Shown one piece after another: positions 40,392-49,274 of a DNA stretch of 50,011 bases. Source of the DNA: Candidatus Gastranaerophilales bacterium (GTDB taxonomy: Bacteria; Cyanobacteriota; Vampirovibrionia; Gastranaerophilales; Gastranaerophilaceae); the NCBI GenBank assembly GCA_944325555.1, contig CALVAN010000015.1, positions 1 to 50,011 of the forward strand, given 5' to 3'. Under the pieces are notes generated by a model, which did not search any database, was not told the origin of the DNA, and saw only the letters and a program-made list of their open reading frames with translations. Each line of letters begins with the position of its first letter. The stretch's first letter is position 1. Made by a program: the position numbers and the translations under genes.

Positions 40392-40421
40392 TTGACCTTA
40401 GCGCAAATACTATCGGATAAT
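40392..40421 (+). promoter_or_regulatory. Promoter giving a leaderless glnA transcript
   Basis: TTGACC, an 18-base spacer and GATAAT, which ends five bases before the ATG at 40427. No Shine-Dalgarno sequence is present, so translation probably starts on the 5' end of the mRNA. Confidence 0.6.
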
Positions 40422-40426
40422 TAGAT

Positions 40427-41752
40427 ATGCCGTCTGAAACTGAAATAAAAAAAATAATACAAAAAGAGAATATAAAAACAATTTTTCTGCAATTTATAGA
40501 TATAAACGGCGGAATAAAATCATTACAAATTCCGTCATCACAGATTGATGAAATATTAAACAACGAAATAATGTTTGACGGCTCAACAATAAGCGGTTTC
40601 AGAGATAACGAAACTCTGGACTTAAGACTGTTTCCCGATAAAGATACCTTTTTAATATTTCCGTTTAAGATATCAAAATTAAAAAATACGGCAAGATTAA
40701 TCTGTGACATCCACAACTCCGACGGAACGCCGTTTGCCGGCTGCCCACGCTCAAATTTAAAAAGGGTAATAGAAAATGCGCGCCAATACGGATACACAAT
40801 GCAAATAGGCCCGGAAGTCGAATTTTTTCTGTTTAAAACCGATGATAACAAAAATATTACTAAATCAGGAGAAAAAACAGGCTACTACGATGTCAACCTC
40901 TCACACAAATATGATGATGTTCTCACAAAAATCATGTTAACGCTCGGAGAAATGGATTACGAGATTTCCGCACTGCATCACGAGGGTGCACCTTTTCAAC
41001 ATGAAATTGATTTGGGCTACGATGAAATTTTAAAAACAGCAGACAAACTTATTACCTTCAAATTCGTAACAAAAACAATTGCCAAAAACTTCGGTTTTCT
41101 AGCTTCCTTCATGCCAAAGCCCATATACGGGCAAAACGGTTCGGGGCTGCACTTGAATGTTTCACTGACGGATAAAAACGGGAAAAATGCATTTTTTAAT
41201 GAAGATATGCCGTATCAATTATCGCAGGAAGCCCTGTACTCTGTCGGCTCTGTTTTAAAAAATATTAAAGGTATATCCGCAGTATTTAACCCGACAATAA
41301 ACAGTTACAAAAGGCTTGTAAAAGATTACGAAGCTCCGATTTACATTGTCTGGTCAGCAGTTACAAGAAGTGCGCTTATAAGAATCCCCTCAAAAAAAGG
41401 AGAATCAACAAGATTTGAACTTCGTTCGCCTGATTTCAGCATGAACCCGTACATTGCATTTGCAGTACTTATGCAAACCTGCATGGACGGACTGAGAAAC
41501 AAAACCGAACCGCCTGCACCCGTTGAAAAAAATTTATTCTTACTTTCGAGTAATGAAATTAAACAAAGAAAAATAAAATCGCTGCCAAGAAACCTTTTCA
41601 CAGCATTGGAAGAATTCGAAAAAAGCTATGTGGCAAGAGTTGCGCTCGGAGATTATATTTTTGAAAACTTTTTATCATCAAAACAAAAAGAGTGGAATGA
41701 TTACCGCAAGCAGGTAACTCCATGGGAATTGAAAAAATATTTAGACGTATAA
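40427..41752 (+). CDS. glnA: Glutamine synthetase type I
   Basis: A 441-residue dodecameric enzyme forming glutamine from glutamate, ammonia and ATP. Landmarks: FDGSTISGF (about 50-58), GPEVEFFLF (about 127-135), HHEGAPFQHEIDLGY (about 184-198), MPKPIYGQNGSGLHLNVSL (about 225-243), NSYKRLVKDYEAP, and RFELRSPDFSMNPYIAF. The length fits the GSI-alpha group. The adenylylation loop reads KNLFLLSSNE, with Phe where adenylylated enzymes have Tyr, so control by adenylylation is unlikely. It precedes gltD by 54 nt, giving a nitrogen assimilation pair. Confidence 0.95.
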   Translation: MPSETEIKKIIQKENIKTIFLQFIDINGGIKSLQIPSSQIDEILNNEIMFDGSTISGFRDNETLDLRLFPDKDTFLIFPFKISKLKNTARLICDIHNSDGTPFAGCPRSNLKRVIENARQYGYTMQIGPEVEFFLFKTDDNKNITKSGEKTGYYDVNLSHKYDDVLTKIMLTLGEMDYEISALHHEGAPFQHEIDLGYDEILKTADKLITFKFVTKTIAKNFGFLASFMPKPIYGQNGSGLHLNVSLTDKNGKNAFFNEDMPYQLSQEALYSVGSVLKNIKGISAVFNPTINSYKRLVKDYEAPIYIVWSAVTRSALIRIPSKKGESTRFELRSPDFSMNPYIAFAVLMQTCMDGLRNKTEPPAPVEKNLFLLSSNEIKQRKIKSLPRNLFTALEEFEKSYVARVALGDYIFENFLSSKQKEWNDYRKQVTPWELKKYLDV

Positions 41753-41806
41753 ACATATTTTTATTATAATTTTAACAGTAAGGGAGAATGAACGGAGAAT
41801 TTTAAT

Positions 41807-43192
41807 ATGGAAAAAGTCGAAAGACAACACCCTGTAGAACAGGATCCTCAAATAAGAAGAACTAATTTTGATGCGGTAGAAAGCAATTTTACGGATGAAC
41901 AAGCTTCTCTTGAAGCTTCAAGATGCCTGCATTGCAAAAACGCAAAATGTGTGCAGGGCTGCCCTGTTAACATACATATTCCTGATTTTATTGCCGCAGT
42001 TAAAGAAGGTAATATAGAAAAAGCAGGCGATATCATCAGAGAAACAAGTATGCTTCCCTCTGTCTGCGGACGTGTATGTCCTCAGGAACGCCAGTGCGAA
42101 GGCAACTGCATACTCGGCATCAAAGGCAAACCCGTTGCAATCGGCGCTCTTGAAAGATACGTAGGTGACAAAACGAATGCAAAAGTCGGAGAAATCAAAG
42201 ACAACGGCAAAAAAGTTGCAATCGTAGGTTCCGGCTGTGCTGGTATTACGGCAGCTGCTGACTTAAGAAAAGCAGGCTACGATGTAACCGTATTTGAGGC
42301 ATTGCATGAATTCGGCGGCGTATTAAGATACGGCATTCCGCCTTTCAGACTTCCCAGAACCGTATTGGACAGAGAGCTTGAAGGTTTAAAAAATATCGGC
42401 GTTAAATTCGAAAAGAACGTTATTGTCGGCAAATCAATCACAATAAACCAACTTAAAGAAGAAGGATTTGATGCAATTTTCTTATGTTCCGGTGCAGGCT
42501 TGCCCAAAATGATGCACATCCCCGGAGAAAACCTCAACGGTGTTTACTCCGCAAATGAATTTTTAACAAGAGTAAACCTTATGCACGCAAACGAAGCCGC
42601 TACCCCGACCCCGCTTAAAGTCGGTGAAAAGGTCGCTGTTATCGGCGGCGGCAACGTTGCAATGGATGCGGCAAGAACTGCAGTAAGAGTAGGTTACAAA
42701 GAAGTTTACATTGCTTACAGAAGAACGGAAGCCGAACTGCCTGCACGTTTGGAAGAAATCAGACACGCAAAAGAAGAAGGCGTTGTATTCAAGTTCTTAC
42801 ACGCTCCGGCTGAAATCATAGGCGAAGACGGTTATGTTAAAGCAATGAAATTTGACATAATGGAGCTTGGCGAACCTGATGCATCAGGCAGAAGAAGACC
42901 TGTTCCTACAGGTGAATCAATTACTATGGAGCTTGATGCCGTAATCGTTGCTTTAGGTACAGGCCCTAACCCGATTATTCAAAAATCTGCGGAAAAAGAA
43001 GGTCTTGACCTTGAAACAAATAACAAAGGCTACATCATTGTAAACTCAGAAACAGGAGAAACCTCTATCCCCGGAGTTTATGCGGGCGGTGACGTTGCAC
43101 CTACGGGCGAATCAAATGCAATTAATGCAATGGGCGCCGGCAAACGTGCGGCAAAAGCAATGGATGAATACCTGAGAGCAGCAGTAAAATAA
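41807..43192 (+). CDS. gltD: NADPH-dependent glutamate synthase, small (beta-type) subunit
   Basis: A 461-residue flavoprotein. The N-terminal Fe-S domain has RCLHCKNAKCVQGCPVNIHI (about 40-59) and CGRVCPQERQCEGNC (about 88-102). The FAD site is VGSGCAGITAA (about 142-152) with EFGGVLRYGIPPFRLPR, and the NADPH site is IGGGNVAMDAARTA (about 277-290). A C-terminal GVYAGGDVAPTGESNAINAMGAGKRAA closes the fold. It could be GltD working with a large subunit, or a stand-alone homotetrameric glutamate synthase-like enzyme or NfnB-like subunit; no large subunit is nearby. Confidence 0.9.
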   Translation: MEKVERQHPVEQDPQIRRTNFDAVESNFTDEQASLEASRCLHCKNAKCVQGCPVNIHIPDFIAAVKEGNIEKAGDIIRETSMLPSVCGRVCPQERQCEGNCILGIKGKPVAIGALERYVGDKTNAKVGEIKDNGKKVAIVGSGCAGITAAADLRKAGYDVTVFEALHEFGGVLRYGIPPFRLPRTVLDRELEGLKNIGVKFEKNVIVGKSITINQLKEEGFDAIFLCSGAGLPKMMHIPGENLNGVYSANEFLTRVNLMHANEAATPTPLKVGEKVAVIGGGNVAMDAARTAVRVGYKEVYIAYRRTEAELPARLEEIRHAKEEGVVFKFLHAPAEIIGEDGYVKAMKFDIMELGEPDASGRRRPVPTGESITMELDAVIVALGTGPNPIIQKSAEKEGLDLETNNKGYIIVNSETGETSIPGVYAGGDVAPTGESNAINAMGAGKRAAKAMDEYLRAAVK

Positions 43193-43221
43193 TTATTTTG
43201 TTAAGTTAAATAAAATAAACC

Positions 43222-43258
43222 AAAAGAGATATCAATAAAGTTTATTGATATCTCTTTT
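43222..43258. terminator. Bidirectional terminator between gltD and the convergent gene
   Basis: An 18-bp perfect inverted repeat AAAAGAGATATCAATAAA with its inverse, separated by one base, with A/T runs at both ends. Confidence 0.9.
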
Positions 43259-43274
43259 GTATTGCAAAATTTAT

Positions 43275-44207
43275 CTATCTGAATATTATTCTGTAATTTA
43301 TATCCGACTTTGCATTAATATCTTCAGGCCTTTGCTTCCACAGCTTAAATTCCATCGTTGAAGGATAATCGGAGTATTTATAATCCAATTCGCTTTGATA
43401 GGGAGATCCGTTATTGCAGCCGTCTTTATACCCGCAGGAACCGCCTAAATGAATAAAATCCCTAAATTCATGCACAGTGTTTGAAATGTTTCTTTGAGAG
43501 TCAAAAATAACATTTTGCGCTTTGGTTGCATAAACATATTTATAACCCAAATCTCTGGCGTTCAAACCGACAAGATACATCGGCCCCGTATAACGAAAAT
43601 CGTAAACAGCTTCAATAGTATTTTCATCAGTATAATAAGAAAGTTTTACAGGCAGAATCCAATAGGATTTGTCAAAACAAACAGGATCATCCTTTTCGAC
43701 TTGTTTAGAGCCTGACATAACACCTATAAGCATATTGGGATTGTTGATAAACCTGCTTTCTTCCGACGGCCCCTGTATCACCTCTTTTTGTCCTGACACT
43801 GTTCTTATACAGCCGCTGTAATCCAAGCCGTACCACGGTTTTTTTGATTCAATCTGTCCGAATACCTCGTCAGAGGGCTGGTAATCCGGTGATGCAAACA
43901 AAGAAGCCGCAACATATTTTTTTCTTAACTCGTAAATTTCTTCTTTTGTTAAATCATCATAATCGCTTACATCATTAAAGGTGAGATTGCCTTCGGTATA
44001 TGAAACGGTTCTTGAAGGTGTCAAAGGCACCGGTTCCGTTTCTTGCTTTGCAGAAGCTTTAACAGGTACCGGAGTCTGCTGTACGGTATTTTTATTTCTG
44101 CCTGAATCATCCATTTCCGATAACAGATTATTCATTTGCACTCCTGCATATATTGCTATTATTACACCGCCGATTATAAACAGATGTGCAGGTTTAAACT
44201 CTCTCAT
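43275..44207 (-). CDS. Membrane-anchored protein of unknown function
   Basis: I do not recognise it. The 310-residue protein has an N-terminal membrane segment (about 8-28) and a Thr/Gln/Pro-rich linker. It then has a globular domain (about 75-310) with four to six cysteines (GCIRTV, DPVCFDK, GGSCGYKDGCNNGSPY) that could form disulfides if the domain is outside the membrane. The end is rich in aromatic residues (YKYSDYPSTMEFKLWKQRP). GGAG precedes the start. It is monocistronic, between a terminator and the divergent helicase gene. It may be an envelope protein. Confidence 0.72.
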   Translation of the reverse strand: MREFKPAHLFIIGGVIIAIYAGVQMNNLLSEMDDSGRNKNTVQQTPVPVKASAKQETEPVPLTPSRTVSYTEGNLTFNDVSDYDDLTKEEIYELRKKYVAASLFASPDYQPSDEVFGQIESKKPWYGLDYSGCIRTVSGQKEVIQGPSEESRFINNPNMLIGVMSGSKQVEKDDPVCFDKSYWILPVKLSYYTDENTIEAVYDFRYTGPMYLVGLNARDLGYKYVYATKAQNVIFDSQRNISNTVHEFRDFIHLGGSCGYKDGCNNGSPYQSELDYKYSDYPSTMEFKLWKQRPEDINAKSDINYRIIFR

Positions 44208-44302
44208 ATAAAATCTCCTTGCTGTTCATTATGGCAATTTTAGCATATTTTCATCAGTTCGTATGATACAAATGAAGGATTATAAGATATAATTAAAGTA
44301 TT

Positions 44303-47300
44303 ATGTTACAAGAAGCTACAAAAATTATTCAGTCGGCATTTCACGACAGTTTTATTAAAAGATTAAGCCTGTACCTGCATGATTGTGTAAGAGAAGAGGT
44401 TCAAAGCTCGACATTTCGCAACCTGAAACAGGATAAAGACAACAAATGGATTTTCATCAAAGGCGAGGAAGCATTATTTACAAAATTTGATGAGCCTTTG
44501 CATCTTGACGGTTCTGACAGTGATTTGACGGAACTTATGATACAAAGCGAAATGAGCCAGAAGGACAAATACCTTATATACGGACATTTATTTCTTGTCG
44601 GTAAAAATTCACGCACTAAAAGAAGCAATGAGTTTTTGACTCCGCTTTTGTATTCACCTTGCAAACTTGAACGTGAAGGAATGGATATTGTTTGCACGCT
44701 TCAAGACGACGTATTATCGCTCAACACCGGAGCATTAACGGCACTAATGCGCAAAAGCGATGATGAAGATGAAATGGAACACATGCTGGACGGGCTTCTT
44801 GAGGTAGTGCCTGAGCTTCCTTTAACACAGGAGAAACTAAACATCTTTCTGACCACATTAAAGTCTATTTTGCCTGATGTGGAAATATCACTTAACCATG
44901 AAGATGATGCAAACGAGAATTATGTAAAAGATGAGGCTGACACCTTCTATCAAAAAATAGATTCGGAAAACGTTGAAGATTTTATAGAAGAAACAAGTGC
45001 ACCAAGACCCGTTATGAAACTTGATAAAGTGTCAATAACAAGCCAAAGTGCCGTTATTTTAACAAAACGCCCGTCTGTTACGGCAGGTGTTTTACATGAG
45101 CTTATGCAAATAGCGGAAAAGCCCAGCGGAGTATTCAGAGAAACGGCTCTTTCCGTTGTAAATGACGAATATCTCAGAGGAATAGGCAAACTTTTTGACA
45201 AGTCAAATAAAGAGCCAAAAGATTTGTCTGACTTCTGTGCAGTAACACCGCTGTCATTAAGCGACTCTCAGGAAGATGTAATAAAAAAAATCGAACAAAA
45301 TACACTGCTTGCCGTTTACGGCCCGCCCGGCACAGGTAAATCACAAACAATTGTCAACCTCGTTGCTCACCTTGTGGCAAACGGGAAAACAGTGCTTGTT
45401 GCTTCACGTATGGACAAGGCCGTTGACGTTGTGGCACAAAGATTAAATGAACTGGGTGCTCCTTTTCTTGCACTGAGGGCCGGCAGATTAAATTATCAAA
45501 AACAGCTTAGTTTTCAGCTTCAGGACCTTATTGCAAACAAAATAGATATTGATACCGGTTATGAAGATGCAATACTTGTTGATGTCGATGACATGTACGA
45601 GCTTTTAAACGCAATAAAAGAACTCGAAAACAAATGTGAAAAAATTCTTTCACTGGAAAAAGAATGGCATGATATTATAGGCAAAAAACTTTCACTGGAA
45701 GCTGATTTAGGCGAAAAGCAATACATAAATCACAAACTTAAAAAAGACGAAATTGACGAGATTAAAAAAGTGCTTTCAAGCATTGAAAAAAATCTTGAAA
45801 AATCCGGATTGTTTACATCAATTTCAAACACTATGTCGGCAATGAAGCTTAAAAAGATATTGAATATCAACTCGCTTCCGTCAGATCCGGAGTCTATTAT
45901 GCGTTTGTCATTGGAATTGCAGGCAGAAGAAATGGAATGCAATGCAAGAATGACAGAAACAAGAATCCACAAAATCGGAAACATTCATCAGCTTCTTGCT
46001 CAAATCAAAGAACTTAAGAAAAAACAAAGAACACTGGCAGTTGATATTCTCAAAAACAAAAGAAGAGAATCTCTTAAAGGTCTTTTAAGAGATCAGGTAA
46101 AACGCCAGAGATTGATAGTACATACAAAAGCAATTGTTGAAAGAAAGAAAAATCTGCAAAACAGACTATTGGAAGAGGAAGATTTTACACCGCTGCTTGA
46201 AGCATTCCCTTGCTGGTGTTTAACAACCTATGCGGTGTCAGGCTCATTGCCGATGAAGCCCGGATTGTTCGACGTGGCTATTATTGATGAGGCTTCGCAA
46301 TGCGATATAGCCAGTTGTTTTCCTATACTATTCAGAGCAAAGAAAGCTGTAATTGTCGGTGACGATAAACAGCTTCCGCACCTGTCCTTCCTTGAAAAAG
46401 CAAAAGAACAGTCCTTCCTGAGCCAGTATAATATACCTGACAAATACCAGCTTATGTGGCGATTCAGAACAAACTCGATGTTTGACCTTGCAAACTATTA
46501 TTCAACAAATCCGGTACTGCTTGATGAACATTTCAGAAGCAGCTATCCGATAATTCAATTCAGCAATCAGGAATTTTACGGAAACAGAATACGTATTATG
46601 ACAAAAGATGCAGGTACTGACGACGTGCTGGAACTGCACATAGTTTCAGACGGCAAAGTCGATTCCGATGCAACACGCAACATGCCTGAGGTTGAAGCAG
46701 TATTAAAAAGAGTACATGAGCTTATCCTTGCAGATGACGGCAACGACGAGCACCCTGTCTCAATAGGTATAATTTCACCCTTCAGAGGTCAGGTGGATTT
46801 AATTTCCAAAGCACTAAGACAGGTGTTAACAGAATCCACCATCAGAAAACATCAAATAGAAGTAGGTACGGCTCACACATTCCAGGGTGATGAAAGGGAT
46901 GTAATGATACTTTCGTGGGCAGTAGCGGAAAACAGTTTTGTACAGAGCTTGACCTTCCTTCAAAAGCCGAATTTGTTTAACGTGGCAATAACCAGAGCAC
47001 GTAAAAAACTTATCTGCTTTATCTCCAGAGACCCCAAAGGTCTGCCGCCGGGGCTGTTAAAAGATTATCTTGAATATATTCAAAACTATCTTGCAAGTGC
47101 AAAAGATGATGAATTCCAGAAAAACAAATATAAAAACGAATTCGAAAAAGAAGTTGCGCAAGCGTTGATTATGGAAGGTTTTGATGTTCGTGCCGGCATT
47201 GAAGCGGCAGGTGTTCTGCCTGACCTGCTGGTTAAAGACACGGAAACAGATAACGAAATTGTTGTAGAAATTGACGGTGTAGAAGACAACGTTAAAGAGA

Positions 47301-47434
47301 AAATTTCCGACACAAAAAAACAAACTATACTTGAGCGAGCAGGCTATAAGGTTTTAAGAATATCTTTTCGTGAGTGGGAACACAGTTCACAAGCCTGCAT
47401 TGACAGAGTTAAAAAACTTATGGTAAATATCTAA
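44303..47434 (+). CDS. SF1 (DNA2/NAM7-like) helicase fused to a PD-(D/E)XK nuclease-type domain
   Basis: A 1043-residue protein. The N-terminal region (1-300) is unassigned. The helicase core follows: Walker A GPPGTGKS (340-347), VASRMDKAVDVVAQRL, DEAS (662-665), VGDDKQLPH, DEHFRSSYPIIQFSNQEFY, GTAHTFQGDERDVMILSW and NVAITRARKKL. A coiled-coil insert (about 430-600) separates motifs Ia and II. At the C-terminus PDLLV (Asp974) and VVEIDG (Glu989) fit a Vsr/DUF559-like PD-(D/E)XK fold. Upf1-like helicases with nuclease domains occur in several anti-phage systems, but this one stands alone in a housekeeping context, so a repair or RNA role is equally possible. Confidence 0.88.
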   Translation: MLQEATKIIQSAFHDSFIKRLSLYLHDCVREEVQSSTFRNLKQDKDNKWIFIKGEEALFTKFDEPLHLDGSDSDLTELMIQSEMSQKDKYLIYGHLFLVGKNSRTKRSNEFLTPLLYSPCKLEREGMDIVCTLQDDVLSLNTGALTALMRKSDDEDEMEHMLDGLLEVVPELPLTQEKLNIFLTTLKSILPDVEISLNHEDDANENYVKDEADTFYQKIDSENVEDFIEETSAPRPVMKLDKVSITSQSAVILTKRPSVTAGVLHELMQIAEKPSGVFRETALSVVNDEYLRGIGKLFDKSNKEPKDLSDFCAVTPLSLSDSQEDVIKKIEQNTLLAVYGPPGTGKSQTIVNLVAHLVANGKTVLVASRMDKAVDVVAQRLNELGAPFLALRAGRLNYQKQLSFQLQDLIANKIDIDTGYEDAILVDVDDMYELLNAIKELENKCEKILSLEKEWHDIIGKKLSLEADLGEKQYINHKLKKDEIDEIKKVLSSIEKNLEKSGLFTSISNTMSAMKLKKILNINSLPSDPESIMRLSLELQAEEMECNARMTETRIHKIGNIHQLLAQIKELKKKQRTLAVDILKNKRRESLKGLLRDQVKRQRLIVHTKAIVERKKNLQNRLLEEEDFTPLLEAFPCWCLTTYAVSGSLPMKPGLFDVAIIDEASQCDIASCFPILFRAKKAVIVGDDKQLPHLSFLEKAKEQSFLSQYNIPDKYQLMWRFRTNSMFDLANYYSTNPVLLDEHFRSSYPIIQFSNQEFYGNRIRIMTKDAGTDDVLELHIVSDGKVDSDATRNMPEVEAVLKRVHELILADDGNDEHPVSIGIISPFRGQVDLISKALRQVLTESTIRKHQIEVGTAHTFQGDERDVMILSWAVAENSFVQSLTFLQKPNLFNVAITRARKKLICFISRDPKGLPPGLLKDYLEYIQNYLASAKDDEFQKNKYKNEFEKEVAQALIMEGFDVRAGIEAAGVLPDLLVKDTETDNEIVVEIDGVEDNVKEKISDTKKQTILERAGYKVLRISFREWEHSSQACIDRVKKLMVNI

Positions 47435-47488
47435 CATTGTTTGACGACTTGTAAGTCATATAAAACAGTAAAATTATTAACAACAAAA

Positions 47489-47528
47489 AAAACAGAGCCT
47501 GTAACATTTGTGTTACGGGCCCTGTTTT
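47489..47528. terminator. Bidirectional terminator between the helicase gene and hup
   Basis: AAAACAGAGCCTGTAACA pairs with TGTTACGGGCCCTGTTTT (two non-Watson-Crick positions) around a short loop, with A-run and T-run flanks. Confidence 0.85.
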
Positions 47529-47541
47529 TATACTTTTCAAA

Positions 47542-47817
47542 CTACTTAGCAACAGCTTCTTTGAATTTTTTACCAGCTGAGAAAGCAGGAACTGTTTTAG
47601 CAGCGATTTTGATTGTAGCACCAGTTTGAGGGTTACGACCTGAGCGAGCTGCTCTTTTTCTTGGTTCAAAAGTACCGAAACCAACCAAAGTAACTTTTTG
47701 ACCTTTAGATACAGTTTTAGTTACAGTTTCTAAAGTAGCAGCAATAACATCAGCAGCAGCTTTTTGAGAAACTTTAGCTTTTTTTGCAACTTCTTTTACT
47801 AATTCTTCTTTGTTCAT
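47542..47817 (-). CDS. hup: HU-family DNA-binding protein
   Basis: A 91-residue nucleoid protein that bends DNA as a dimer. It starts MNKEELVKEVAKKAKVSQ at 47817, with AAGGAGG upstream, and ends with GFGTFEPRKRAARSGRNPQTG and IKIAAKTVPAFSAGKKFKEAV, diagnostic for HU. The frame extends upstream to 47928, but that passes through the promoter and is not coding. It has a good promoter and its own terminator, as expected for an abundant protein. Confidence 0.97.
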   Translation of the reverse strand: MNKEELVKEVAKKAKVSQKAAADVIAATLETVTKTVSKGQKVTLVGFGTFEPRKRAARSGRNPQTGATIKIAAKTVPAFSAGKKFKEAVAK

Positions 47818-47845
47818 AAGAACCTCCTTTTTGTTAACATAGACT

Positions 47846-47873
47846 ATTATATCTATTTTCCCTAATTTAGCAA
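47846..47873 (-). promoter_or_regulatory. Promoter of hup
   Basis: On the minus strand TTGCTA, a 16-base spacer and a perfect TATAAT, about 29 bases upstream of the start codon. Confidence 0.65.
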
Positions 47874-47974
47874 GCATTTTTATGTAAAAATAATCAAACA
47901 TTACATTTATTATTACTTTTACAAGCATAACACAGCCTAAAAACAGCTGATATCAAGGAATTCAGAAAACGACA

Positions 47975-48862
47975 TTACAAAGACCAAGCCGGATCTAATT
48001 TACCAAATTTAACATTATTGTAATAATAAGTTAAGATTTGATAAGCACTATAGCCGTTTTGAGCAAGCTTATTTGCACCATGCTGACTCATGCCGAGCCC
48101 ATGCCCGTTCTTTTTTATACCTTCATCAAAAGAAGGAACCGATTTTAAAAACGGTAAATCTTTATTCCAAACCGCACCGGAGTTTGTTGTATGTCCGCCT
48201 GCAGAAGCCGAATAATACGCAGGAATAACTTTTTGGTTGTATGTTATAACTATGCCTTTAGTCTCTATGACAGCACTGTTTGTTGTAGCGGTTTCGGAAG
48301 AAGCGCCGCCGTATGCCTGATCCTCAGGAGTATCTTTAAGATCATACCCGTGAGATGCTCTCTTGCCCTTGTTTGCAATTGCATAGCTGCGTGCAGCAAT
48401 TGCCTGAGCTTTAAGCGCCTCATAGCTCCATTTTGACGGCATTTCAGAAGGAACGACTCCCAAAAGATAATCTTCTAACGGCAAATTATTTATTACAACA
48501 AGTTTACCGCCTCTGTTTTCAATTATAAATTCGCCTCTGTACCATCTTCTTTTTGTGGAAATAAACCCTTTGTCATTTGGTTTTATAACTATTCTGTTGA
48601 TATTTAAATTAAACCATTGATTTTGCAATTCTATAGAAATAGTGTTGCCGCTCGCCTTAAAAGGATACGCTTTCATTGCGGAAAGTTTATAAAAAGCTTT
48701 GTTATGCAGGGGGCTTATAAGCTGAGCGTCTTTGCTCGTACCGACGCTAACCTGAGAAGCACCGTCTATCAAACCTATTTTCATTGCTTCTGCTTTAGAT
48801 GAAGCACAAAAAGGTATGGCTATTATTGTAAATAATATTAATGTAATTTTACTAAGTTTCAT
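47975..48862 (-). CDS. SpoIID/LytB-domain cell-wall protein
   Basis: From the ATG at 48862 the protein has 295 residues: a signal peptide (KLSKITLILFTIIAIPFCASSKAEA), an N-terminal beta region, then the SpoIID/LytB domain. That domain shows LPLEDYLLGVVPSEMPSKW, ALKAQAIAARSYAIAN, YSASAGGHT and the end motif GHGLGMSQHGANKLAQNGYSAYQILTYYY. SpoIID is a lytic transglycosylase acting on denuded glycan; LytB-type relatives modulate amidases. It is not tied to sporulation here. The start overlaps the end of the RWYD gene by 11 nt, so the two are coupled. Confidence 0.9.
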   Translation of the reverse strand: MKLSKITLILFTIIAIPFCASSKAEAMKIGLIDGASQVSVGTSKDAQLISPLHNKAFYKLSAMKAYPFKASGNTISIELQNQWFNLNINRIVIKPNDKGFISTKRRWYRGEFIIENRGGKLVVINNLPLEDYLLGVVPSEMPSKWSYEALKAQAIAARSYAIANKGKRASHGYDLKDTPEDQAYGGASSETATTNSAVIETKGIVITYNQKVIPAYYSASAGGHTTNSGAVWNKDLPFLKSVPSFDEGIKKNGHGLGMSQHGANKLAQNGYSAYQILTYYYNNVKFGKLDPAWSL

Positions 48863-49166
48863 TTTGTAATGTTTCTGATTTTTCAAGAAAAGAAATAATA
48901 TCTATTGCAATTTGTTTGCGGGTTTCATCATCCGCTGCTTTTAAGTATCCGAAGGCCTCGGACAACTCTTCATTGATATCATACCATCTGTGCAGTACAT
49001 AATTAAAAGCACCGAATAAATTGTTCTGCAAAATTACTCCATGATCCTGTGCTTTTTCTTTTATCAGTTTTGCGCATTCAAGCTGAGTATCCTGTTTGGA
49101 ATTTTGTATAAGGCTGACTGCCAGACTGATTGTCGGTTCTTGGTCGTACCAACGTTTGTTATTCAT
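48852..49166 (-). CDS. Small protein with two RWYD repeats (paralogue of 5992-6324)
   Basis: A 104-residue soluble protein with KRWYDQEP (residues 4-11) and HRWYDINEE (59-67), the same two-motif plan as 5992-6324, followed each time by an amphipathic helix and a second helix. The motifs are 55 residues apart here and 58 there. Outside the motifs identity is low, so the paralogues are old. It precedes the SpoIID gene in a coupled pair behind GGGAGA and a strong promoter. No known family comes to mind. Confidence 0.85.
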   Translation of the reverse strand: MNNKRWYDQEPTISLAVSLIQNSKQDTQLECAKLIKEKAQDHGVILQNNLFGAFNYVLHRWYDINEELSEAFGYLKAADDETRKQIAIDIISFLEKSETLQNET

Positions 49167-49187
49167 GATAATTCTCCCACTGGTGAT

Positions 49188-49216
49188 ATTATAACATTAA
49201 ATTTTTTTGTGATAAA
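49188..49216 (-). promoter_or_regulatory. Promoter of the RWYD-SpoIID pair
   Basis: On the minus strand TTTATC, a 17-base spacer and a perfect TATAAT, 21 bases before the start codon. Confidence 0.55.
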
Positions 49217-49274
49217 TTTGTTAAATTTTGAAAGAAAGAATGGATTTTTTTCATTAAAGCAAAAAATTTAATAT

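Noticed and set aside
47818-47928. An N-terminal extension of HU
   Set aside because: It crosses the hup promoter, and HU proteins begin at the MNKEEL start, which has a perfect ribosome site.
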